From positions 1-13,446 of the forward strand of contig CAUDYH010000004.1 in the NCBI GenBank assembly GCA_958453575.1: a DNA stretch of 13,446 nucleotides. Reading direction: 5' to 3'. Below the pieces are notes generated by a model that searched no databases, was not told where the DNA came from, and saw only the letters and a list, made by a program, of their open reading frames with translations. A program made the position numbers and the translations under genes. How positions within the stretch are numbered: position 1 is the first letter of the stretch; every line of letters begins with the position of its first letter. The stretch is from an uncultured Collinsella sp. Its GTDB lineage: Bacteria; Actinomycetota; Coriobacteriia; Coriobacteriales; Coriobacteriaceae. Below, piece after piece: positions 5,786 through 11,234 of this stretch.

Positions 5786-6697
5786 CTACGAACGAGCCGC
5801 GACCAGCAGCTCGGCCGTTGCCACCCAGCCGTCGACAATCTTGCCGCGTGTGACGTAGGCGTTATCGCAAGCGTCCAGGAACTCGGGCGCGCCGGCGCTC
5901 GTCAGGCCATTCTCGACCAGGCAGAACGTGCCCACGTGATCGGCCATGTAGAAGTCGGACTCGGAATCGCCGAGCGCGAGCGTCTCCTCGCGCTCGATCC
6001 CCAGGTGCTCGCAGAAGCGCGCGATGGCAACGCCCTTGTTGAGGCCGGCGGGATTGATGTTAAACGCGCGACCGTCCTCGACGCGATCGAGCTCGAGCGT
6101 CGTCGGCTTGGACAGATGCGTCAGGTGACCGTTACAGGCCCACACCAGGCCGCAGCCGGCCTCGTCCAGGATGGCCTGGACCTCATTGTCGGGCACATCG
6201 CCGCGCATGCCGACGGTGACCTCGCGGTACTTGTAGCCGGTCGACATGTCGTTGTGATACTCGATCTTGTGCGGCCAGCGGGCAAGAATCTTCTCGCACA
6301 CGCCGGTCTGCTCGATCACCTGGTGCGGAGTAAGGCCGCAGGCGGGGTCGTAAGGCATGTCGCCAGTCAGATACTCCCAATCGTTGGCTTTGAGGTCGTA
6401 CATGACCAGGCCGCCCATCTCACCAATGTAGGAGTTGAGGCCGAGCACGCGCGCGTCCTCGTGGATCATGGTACGGTTGCGGCCCGAGGTGGGAACCACC
6501 TGAATGCCAGCGCGAGCGAGCGCCACGACGGCCTCGACGAGTTTGGTCGAGGGGTTGCCGTCGTTGTCGCGCAGCACGCACGAGCCGGGCGCGAGCATCG
6601 TGGCATCCAGGTCGGTAAAGACGTACTTGACCTTGGCCAAGCGCTCGCGCATCTCGCCCGAAAGCTCGGCAACGGTCGGCAAGGTGTTGTGGGACAT
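5786..6697 (-). CDS. HAD superfamily phosphatase (type IIB, Cof/sucrose-phosphatase-like), substrate unknown
   Basis: A 303-residue cytoplasmic hydrolase with all four HAD motifs. Motif I is FTDLDATML (27-35), with nucleophile Asp29 and acid/base Asp31; Ala replaces the usual Gly in DxDGT. Motif II is PTSGR (69-73). Motif III is Lys221 in GLNKGVAIARF. Motif IV is GDSESD (243-248), where GDSxND is typical. A large C2-type cap lies between motifs II and III, and IGEMGGLVMYD (91-101) matches the IxxNGA region of type IIB enzymes. Members act on sugar or mannosyl-glycerate phosphates and other small phosphoesters; the substrate cannot be read from sequence. An ATG 14 codons upstream is in frame, but GGAG lies 5 nt before the ATG at 6697, so I chose that. 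It sits between a MurE-type ligase and murI, 53 bp from the latter. Confidence 0.88.
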   Translation of the reverse strand: MSHNTLPTVAELSGEMRERLAKVKYVFTDLDATMLAPGSCVLRDNDGNPSTKLVEAVVALARAGIQVVPTSGRNRTMIHEDARVLGLNSYIGEMGGLVMYDLKANDWEYLTGDMPYDPACGLTPHQVIEQTGVCEKILARWPHKIEYHNDMSTGYKYREVTVGMRGDVPDNEVQAILDEAGCGLVWACNGHLTHLSKPTTLELDRVEDGRAFNINPAGLNKGVAIARFCEHLGIEREETLALGDSESDFYMADHVGTFCLVENGLTSAGAPEFLDACDNAYVTRGKIVDGWVATAELLVAARS

Positions 6698-6804
6698 GGT
6701 TACTCCGTTTACGTAGAAGGGTTTGGACTTGGACGGCATGTTTTGATTGAGGGAACACGCTTATGGCGACAGCGCACTCAGGGCGCCGCCGCCATCATGG
6801 TTCA

Positions 6805-8367
6805 TTAGTCAAACTGGGTAACATCGATCAGGCGATTGGCCAGCGAAAGGTCGCTCTCGATGGGCACGAACTCGTCGCCCACGTGCATGAGCTCCTCGTC
6901 ACCCTTTGCCAGCAGCAAGACAATGGTGGGGGCATCGGGGTTGACGTACTCCTCGCGCGCCGCCTTGAACGCCGCATGCACAGCGGCTTCACGGTCGAGG
7001 ATGATCTCGTTCGGCGTATCGTCGGGAACATGCTCGGCAAGCTCGCGACAGACCTTCATCGGGTCCTCGTGAGCCGGGTCCTCGTTGGCAAAAATCATCA
7101 GGTCGGAATATGGTGCGGCCTCGCGCGGAAGCTGCTCGCGGCGCTCCTGCGCCTTGCCGCCGGCAGCACCAAACACTGCAATGACTGGACTAGTGGGAAA
7201 CGCGCGCTTGACCGACGAGAAAAGCGAACGGAACGAAAGCTGGTTGTGAGCGTAGTCAACAACACAAATCACGCGGCCATCCTTCGACTCCACGACCTCC
7301 ATGCGGCCCGGCACACGAAGCTTGGAGAGGCCCTTCTTGATAGCCTCGATACCGATGCCGATCTCGTGCGCAGCGGCGATAGCGACCAGCGCGTTTTCCA
7401 CGTTAAAGTTGCCCGCGATGCCCAGCAGGACCTTCTCCCCCGCCTCGGACTCGTCGGCACACAGGCCATGCAGGTTAAACTCAATGTTAAAGCCGACCAC
7501 GCGGACATCGCTTGCCCGCAGGCTTGCCTCGGGATGCTCGACGCCAACGGTCACCAAGCGCTCGGCCGTCGACGCTGCCTCCAGCACACGGTCAACCTCT
7601 TCGGTGCCCAGATTCACCACGGCGGTCTTTGCCTGGTCAAAGATCCTGAGTTTGCTCTCAAAATAATCCTCAAACGTGGGGTGTTCGATCGGTGAGATGT
7701 GGTCACGGCCGATGTTGAGGAAGCACGCCACGTCAAACGGCAGATTCTCGACGCGTTGGTACTTGAGTGCCTGGCTCGAGACCTCCATGACCATGGACTG
7801 GCGACCGGACGTGCGGCAGTTGGCGATATGGCGCCAGACCTCGGGGGCCTCGGGCGTAGTATTGGTGCTCTCGTAGCACTCGATACCATCGTCGGTACTC
7901 ACCGAGCCGATCATGCCGCAGGACTCGCCCGCCGCTTTGATAATCGACTGGAGCATAAAAGCGGCCGTGGTCTTTCCCTTGGTGCCGGTGATGCCCACGA
8001 TCTTGACGTCGTGGTCGGGACGGTCGTAGACCTCCGGCGGCAACAGGGCCATGGCCGTGCGGACGCTGTCCACGACCAGCATCGCCGCGCCGTTCTCCTT
8101 CGCCAGCGGCTCCAGAGACTCGACCAGCGACTCCTCGCACACAAATGCGACGGCGCCCGCATCGAGCGCCATACTCAAAAACGCGGGCTTAAAGGCAGCG
8201 CCTTTGCAAAAGAACACGTCACCTGCCGAGACCGCGCGCGAATCAAACGAGCAGCCGGTCACGGCACGCTCGTCAACCTGCTCTGATGCGCGCAGCTCGC
8301 CGCACACATCGAGAAGCTTGGCAAGCGTATCGACCGTGGTCACGGTCGCGGAATCCGAATGGTGCAT
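6805..8367 (-). CDS. murE: MurE-type Mur ligase, probably L-lysine (or L-ornithine)-adding
   Basis: UDP-MurNAc-L-Ala-D-Glu ligase of the Mur family (520 residues). It adds the third, cross-linking amino acid to the cytoplasmic peptidoglycan precursor using ATP. The N-terminal domain has CSFDSRAVSAGDVFFCKG (39-56). The ATP loop is GITGTKGKTT (125-134). The middle domain has MEVSSQALKY (194-203), NIGRDHISPIEHP (218-230) and the likely carbamoylated Lys239. The C-terminal domain has RVPGRMEV (351-358), VDYAH (370-374) and NEDPAHEDP (428-436). GTKGKTT, SSQA, DHISPIEHP and the absence of the DNPR motif of diaminopimelate enzymes resemble the lysine-adding MurE of streptococci. I therefore infer a basic, non-DAP substrate. 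The ATG at 8367 has AAAGG 6 nt upstream. It has its own promoter after the asnB terminator. Confidence 0.87.
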   Translation of the reverse strand: MHHSDSATVTTVDTLAKLLDVCGELRASEQVDERAVTGCSFDSRAVSAGDVFFCKGAAFKPAFLSMALDAGAVAFVCEESLVESLEPLAKENGAAMLVVDSVRTAMALLPPEVYDRPDHDVKIVGITGTKGKTTAAFMLQSIIKAAGESCGMIGSVSTDDGIECYESTNTTPEAPEVWRHIANCRTSGRQSMVMEVSSQALKYQRVENLPFDVACFLNIGRDHISPIEHPTFEDYFESKLRIFDQAKTAVVNLGTEEVDRVLEAASTAERLVTVGVEHPEASLRASDVRVVGFNIEFNLHGLCADESEAGEKVLLGIAGNFNVENALVAIAAAHEIGIGIEAIKKGLSKLRVPGRMEVVESKDGRVICVVDYAHNQLSFRSLFSSVKRAFPTSPVIAVFGAAGGKAQERREQLPREAAPYSDLMIFANEDPAHEDPMKVCRELAEHVPDDTPNEIILDREAAVHAAFKAAREEYVNPDAPTIVLLLAKGDEELMHVGDEFVPIESDLSLANRLIDVTQFD

Positions 8368-8402
8368 CTTTCGCCTTTCTCAGCCATTTGGCAGGGACGG
8401 TT

Positions 8403-8431
8403 TTTATAGTAACTGAAACGCACCCACGCAA
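8403..8431 (-). promoter_or_regulatory. Promoter of the murE-like gene
   Basis: On the minus strand TTGCGT (8431-8426) and TATAAA (8408-8403) are 17 bp apart. The predicted start near 8396 gives a leader of about 28 nt. The -35 overlaps the T-run of the asnB terminator. The same -35 hexamer is used in the veg promoter. Confidence 0.6.
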
Positions 8432-8454
8432 AAACGGCTCCCGGAGGAGCCGTT
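8430..8454 (-). terminator. Intrinsic terminator after asnB
   Basis: On the minus strand AACGGCTCC (8454-8446), the loop TCCG and GGAGCCGTT (8441-8433) form a perfect 9-bp stem whose end runs into a T-tract totalling five (to 8430). It lies 25 bp past the asnB stop codon. Confidence 0.9.
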
Positions 8455-8479
8455 ACGCGCAGGCGTTCGTAAGCCGAGG

Positions 8480-10360
8480 CTAGGCAGCCTGAACAGCGGG
8501 CTGGTCCTCGTCGATAAAGAAGCGCTTGTACCACACCAGGAACACGAGCGGCGTATAGATCTTGCGCTGGAAATCGCCCTTGCCCGCAAAGTGCAGATCG
8601 AGCAGGTGCATGAGCTCGTCGGTATCGAAGAACTCGCTTGCCCACGGCGCGGTGAAGTACTCCTTGACATAGTCGTACCACTTTTGCTCGCGCAGCCAGT
8701 AGACAATCGGCACCGGGAAGCCCACCTTGGGACGGGTGGCCCACTCATCGGGCAGCGACTTGTTGGCAGCGTGGCGGAGTACCTGTTTGTTGCCGTTCTC
8801 GTTGATGCGGTAGCGGTCGGGAATGTGCTCGGCGAACTCCATGACTTTGCGGTCCAGGAAGGGCACGCGCAGCTCCAGCGAGTGCGCCATGCACATCTTG
8901 TCGGCCTTGAGCAGAATGTCGCCCGGGAGCCACATGTTCATGTCCAGGTACTGCTTCTTGACCAGCTCGGGCTGACCCTTCACGCGCGCATAGATGGGAG
9001 CGGCAAGCTCGAAGGCGCCATCGCCGGTGTTGTACTCGGGCTTGAGCACGCCGTCGACCTCGCGCTCCGGCCATACCAGAGCCTGTCCCAGGAACGACTT
9101 CTCGGGAATCTCGGCACCCTTGACCAGGAAGTTATGTCCCTTGAAGTACGGCATATGCAGCGCCAGGTTACCGAGCGCGCGACGGATGGGCAGCGGCACC
9201 ATCTTTTTGTACTTGCGGACTGGGACCGTGTCCTCGTAGTAGGCGTAGCCGCCAAAGAGCTCGTCGGCGCCTTCGCCCGAAAGCACGACGGTGACGTCCT
9301 TGCGGGCCATCTCGGCCAAGAACCACAGCGGCACGGAAGACAGGTTGGACTGCGGCTCGTCCATGTGATACTGGATGTCCTCGAGCGCACCGAAGAACTC
9401 GTCGGCGGTTATCATCTTGCGGACATTCTCGACGCCGAGCTTGTCAGAAAGTTCCTTGGCGTAGTTGGTCTCGTTGAAGTTCTTGTAGTCAAAGCCCACC
9501 GAGAAGGTCTTGTCGGGCATGAGGCAAGCGGCGATGTAGCTGGAGTCGACGCCGCCGGAGAGGAACGACGCGACCTTAACGTCGGCGATGCGATGGGCCT
9601 CGACGCTCTCGTGCACGACCTCGTCCAGCTCGTCGACGTACTCCTCGAACGGCTTCTCGACGGCAGAGTAATCGCAATCCCAGTAGCGCTCGATGTTCAT
9701 CTTGCCGGTCGGGATGTCTACGGTAAAGTAATGCGCCGGCGGCAGCTTGTAGACCCCCTCGAAGAAGGTCTCCTCGGTTGCCGAATACTGCAGCGTCATG
9801 TACGGACGCAGGGCCTTTTTGTTGACCGCCTTGTGGAAGTGCGGGTAGTCTAGGAAGCTCTTGATCTCGGAACCAAAGAGCACGCCCGGAGCGCCGTCGC
9901 CCGCATCGGCCATGGGATAGTAGTAGAGCGGCTTGATGCCAAAGATATCACGGGCGCCAAAAAGCTTGTTCTTCTTCTTGTCCCAGATGACGAAGGCGTA
10001 CATACCGCGCAAGCGATCGAGTACTGCCTCGCCCCACTCCTCGTAGCCGTGCAGAAGGCTCTCGGTGTCGGCGCCGCAGTGGAACTTGTAGCCCTTGGCC
10101 TCGAGCTCGGAACGGAGTTCTTGGAAGTTGTAGATCTCGCCGTTGAAGACAATGACGACGCTACCGTCCTCGTTGGCCATAGGTTGGGCGCCAGCCTCGG
10201 TCAGGTCGAGGATCGACAAGCGGCGGAAGCCGAGGGCAACGCGGCCGTCGATAAACTGACCGCCCATGTCGGGACCGCGATGGACGATGCGGTCCATCAT
10301 CTTGGTGAGCACCTCGGATTGGTTATCCGTCCCACCGACAAAACCGACAAAACCGCACAT
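8480..10360 (-). CDS. asnB: Asparagine synthase (glutamine-hydrolysing)
   Basis: AsnB makes asparagine from aspartate, ATP and glutamine. The 626-residue product has both domains. The N-terminal class II glutaminase has Cys2 (MCGFVG) as nucleophile after Met removal, HRGPD (27-31), RRLSILDL (46-53), NGEIYN (73-78) and GADTE (96-100). The C-terminal ATP-pyrophosphatase synthetase domain has the PP-loop SGGVDSS (268-274), SGEGADELFGGY (361-372), and a downstream LELRVPFLD segment. Length is close to Bacillus AsnB-type enzymes (about 615-630). The ATG at 10360 has AGGGG about 7 nt upstream. The gene is a monocistronic unit with its own terminator and is divergent from tRNA-Val. Close paralogues (AsnH/AsnO-type) modify other substrates, but nothing here suggests a peptide or cell-wall amidation role. 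Confidence 0.95.
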   Translation of the reverse strand: MCGFVGFVGGTDNQSEVLTKMMDRIVHRGPDMGGQFIDGRVALGFRRLSILDLTEAGAQPMANEDGSVVIVFNGEIYNFQELRSELEAKGYKFHCGADTESLLHGYEEWGEAVLDRLRGMYAFVIWDKKKNKLFGARDIFGIKPLYYYPMADAGDGAPGVLFGSEIKSFLDYPHFHKAVNKKALRPYMTLQYSATEETFFEGVYKLPPAHYFTVDIPTGKMNIERYWDCDYSAVEKPFEEYVDELDEVVHESVEAHRIADVKVASFLSGGVDSSYIAACLMPDKTFSVGFDYKNFNETNYAKELSDKLGVENVRKMITADEFFGALEDIQYHMDEPQSNLSSVPLWFLAEMARKDVTVVLSGEGADELFGGYAYYEDTVPVRKYKKMVPLPIRRALGNLALHMPYFKGHNFLVKGAEIPEKSFLGQALVWPEREVDGVLKPEYNTGDGAFELAAPIYARVKGQPELVKKQYLDMNMWLPGDILLKADKMCMAHSLELRVPFLDRKVMEFAEHIPDRYRINENGNKQVLRHAANKSLPDEWATRPKVGFPVPIVYWLREQKWYDYVKEYFTAPWASEFFDTDELMHLLDLHFAGKGDFQRKIYTPLVFLVWYKRFFIDEDQPAVQAA

Positions 10361-10411
10361 ATACTATCCCCTCTGCTGTTGCTGGGCATCAAATCGAATC
10401 AGTAGCTTTTG

Positions 10412-10417
10412 AGTATA
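10412..10417 (-). promoter_or_regulatory. Putative -10 box of asnB
   Basis: TATACT on the minus strand, about 52 bp before the asnB ATG, is a good -10 match. No recognisable -35 lies 16-18 bp upstream, so the assignment is tentative. Confidence 0.35.
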
Positions 10418-10528
10418 CCCGAGGGCGTAAAGAGGGGCGGAATGTTCAGGCAATCTCAACTGAATCAGCTCCGCTGTGACACGCGTCGGTTACCTTTAAT
10501 GGATATGAGGTGAATGAGGCGATTGTTT

Positions 10529-10537
10529 TGCTATACT
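10529..10537 (+). promoter_or_regulatory. Extended -10 promoter of tRNA-Val
   Basis: TGC followed by TATACT (10532-10537) forms an extended -10 element. The predicted start near 10544 lies just before the tRNA 5' end at 10548. The -35 region is weak. Confidence 0.6.
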
Positions 10538-10547
10538 CTCTCCGCAC

Positions 10548-10623
10548 GGGCGATTGGCGCAACGGTTAGCGCAGGTGCTTTACACGCACAAGGCTGGGGG
10601 TTCGAATCCCTCATCGCCCACCA
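10548..10623 (+). tRNA. tRNA-Val (anticodon TAC)
   Basis: A complete 76-nt cloverleaf. The acceptor arm GGGCGAT/ATCGCCC is perfect, the D arm is GCGC/GCGC, and the anticodon loop TTTACAC gives TAC. The T loop is TTCGAAT, followed by discriminator A and encoded CCA. The anticodon stem GGTGC/GCACA has a G-A mismatch at its base. It is the only plus-strand gene in the window, with its own terminator. A second copy of its last 18 bases lies 184 bp downstream. Confidence 0.97.
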
Positions 10624-10632
10624 TTGAATTGG

Positions 10633-10664
10633 AAACGGTCCTCGCAAGGGGACCGTTTTTGTTT
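10633..10664 (+). terminator. Intrinsic terminator after tRNA-Val
   Basis: AAACGGTCC (10633-10641) and GGACCGTTT (10650-10658) form a perfect 9-bp stem with an 8-nt loop. The stem runs into TTTTT, G, TTT. Confidence 0.9.
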
Positions 10665-10665
10665 G

Positions 10666-10690
10666 GGCCCAGCGCATGGGATTCGAACCC
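10666..10690 (-). repeat. T-arm-like 25-bp repeat, copy 1
   Basis: Read on the minus strand this carries GGGTTCGAATCCC, a typical tRNA T-arm, followed by ATGCG and a short GC-rich tail. A second copy with one mismatch lies at 10852-10876. No complete cloverleaf can be built around it. It is probably a degraded tRNA 3' fragment lying antisense to tRNA-Val. Confidence 0.65.
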
Positions 10691-10696
10691 GACAGG

Positions 10697-10784
10697 GTGC
10701 GGAGCTGAGGAAACGCGAAGCGTTTTCCAGCGCAGCACGCGAGGGCCGTAGGCCCGAAGCGAGAGCGGACGGCGTCAGCCGCAC
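10697..10784. other. GC-rich multi-hairpin domain between the two tRNA-Val 3' ends
   Basis: Closing arms GTGCGG (10697-10702) and CCGCAC (10779-10784) can pair. Inside lie a long imperfect hairpin with loop GAA (10704-10731, arms rich in GGAAACGC/GCGTTTTCC) and GGGCC-GTA-GGCCC (10743-10755, extendable to 10738-10761). A third hairpin CGGC-GTCA-GCCG near 10769-10780 competes with the closing stem. No T-run follows. The folding is read by eye; whether it acts as RNA, as a single-stranded DNA structure or as a dispersed repeat is unknown. Confidence 0.5.
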
Positions 10785-10789
10785 GCGAC

Positions 10790-10815
10790 ATCCCTCATCG
10801 CCCACCACTGAATTG
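10790..10815 (+). pseudogene. Second copy of the tRNA-Val 3' end
   Basis: These 26 bp repeat 10606-10631 with a single mismatch. They cover the last 18 bases of tRNA-Val, including ATCGCCCACCA, plus 8 bp of downstream flank. The upstream tRNA body is absent and replaced by the hairpin domain. The copy is followed by its own terminator. It could be a relic of a tandem tRNA-Val gene or an attachment-site-like direct repeat. Confidence 0.8.
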
Positions 10816-10817
10816 TT

Positions 10818-10850
10818 AGGCCTCCAGCGATGGAGGCCTTTCTTTTTTTC
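10818..10850 (+). terminator. Intrinsic terminator after the tRNA-Val 3' fragment
   Basis: AGGCCTCC (10818-10825), an AGCGAT loop and GGAGGCCT (10832-10839) form a perfect 8-bp stem followed by TTC and TTTTTTT. Its strength is out of place behind a 3' tRNA fragment alone and supports loss of a former transcription unit. Confidence 0.9.
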
Positions 10851-10851
10851 A

Positions 10852-10876
10852 GGCCCAACGCATGGGATTCGAACCC
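10852..10876 (-). repeat. T-arm-like 25-bp repeat, copy 2
   Basis: This matches 10666-10690 with one mismatch and sits at the same place relative to the preceding terminator. On the minus strand, GTGGG-TTCGAAT-CCCAT forms a complete 5-bp T-arm with one G-T pair. No matching acceptor 5' strand is found 60-90 nt away. Confidence 0.65.
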
Positions 10877-10915
10877 ACCAGCACGTCTGTCACAAAGGCC
10901 GTGGCCAGAAAATGG

Positions 10916-11104
10916 CAAAAATGAGTACTGCCACCTTGCTTACAACATATCAAAAGATAGTATTTGCTTAAGTTACGCAACATATGTCCATTATAAGGAC
11001 TAACAATTGGATCAAAATCGTACATTCATCGCCATTTCGGCTAGCTATCTGGCCTTATTAGTCCAAAATTGCTGCTACCAAATCGATAACAGTACTCATA
11101 TTTG
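10916..11104. repeat. 15-bp inverted repeat enclosing about 160 bp (MITE-like)
   Basis: The sequence at 10916-10930 and the reverse complement of 11090-11104 agree at 14 of 15 positions; both contain ATGAGTACTG. The interior is AT-rich and has no open frame. It holds an internal 7-bp inverted pair, GGACTAA (10997-11003) and TTAGTCC (11058-11064). TTGCTTA followed by CAACATAT also occurs twice. No clear target-site duplication is visible, so a mobile origin is only a possibility. Confidence 0.5.
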
Positions 11105-11112
11105 ATGTTTTT

Positions 11113-11175
11113 TGACCAGCAGGTCTCCCCGCCTTAGCAAATCTAAGGCAAAACGGGCTCCAGACCGCTGAATCA
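11113..11175. other. Long imperfect stem-loop downstream of argD
   Basis: Paired segments from outside in are TGA/TCA, CAGC (11117-11120) with GCTG (11167-11170), GGTCT (11122-11126) with AGACC (11162-11166), CCC with GGG (11155-11157), and GCCTTAG (11131-11137) with CTAAGGC (11143-11149) around a CAAAT loop. That is about 22 bp with bulges. On the minus strand it begins 60 nt after the argD stop and is followed by A residues, not T, so it is not an ordinary terminator. It could be a 3'-UTR structure, a small RNA or part of an element. Confidence 0.5.
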
Positions 11176-11234
11176 TGCCACATAGGGCACGTCCGCAGTC
11201 CGGAACCCGGTCAAAGTTAAGTTATTTCGCTGTG

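Larger units (their letters stand above)
10624..11234. other. 611-bp stretch without a protein gene: repeats, hairpins and tRNA fragments
   Basis: Between tRNA-Val and the argD stop I see no credible coding region on either strand: no frame combines a ribosome-binding site with recognisable protein sequence. The left part (to about 10876) is GC-rich and holds two terminators, a duplicated tRNA 3' end and a multi-hairpin domain. The central part (about 10890-11112) is visibly more AT-rich than the neighbouring genes and is framed by an inverted repeat. The right part holds a long imperfect stem-loop. Together this looks like a degraded insertion or repeatedly rearranged site beside a tRNA gene. 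Confidence 0.7.

Noticed and set aside
6698..6739. Upstream ATG at 6739 for the HAD phosphatase
   Set aside because: No ribosome-binding site precedes it, whereas GGAG lies 5 nt before the ATG at 6697 and the HAD fold begins after it.
5651..9853. Long plus-strand open frames antisense to the HAD, murE and asnB genes
   Set aside because: They mirror well-recognised minus-strand genes in high-GC DNA, lack ribosome-binding sites and have no family resemblance.
10624..10971. Open plus-strand frame running from the tRNA-Val terminator into the AT-rich island
   Set aside because: It crosses two terminators, a tRNA fragment and hairpins, has no ribosome-binding site and no recognisable protein sequence.
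11131..11149. GCCTTAG/CTAAGGC hairpin as the argD terminator
   Set aside because: On the minus strand it is preceded, not followed, by TTTT and is followed by GGGG; on the plus strand it is followed by AAAA.
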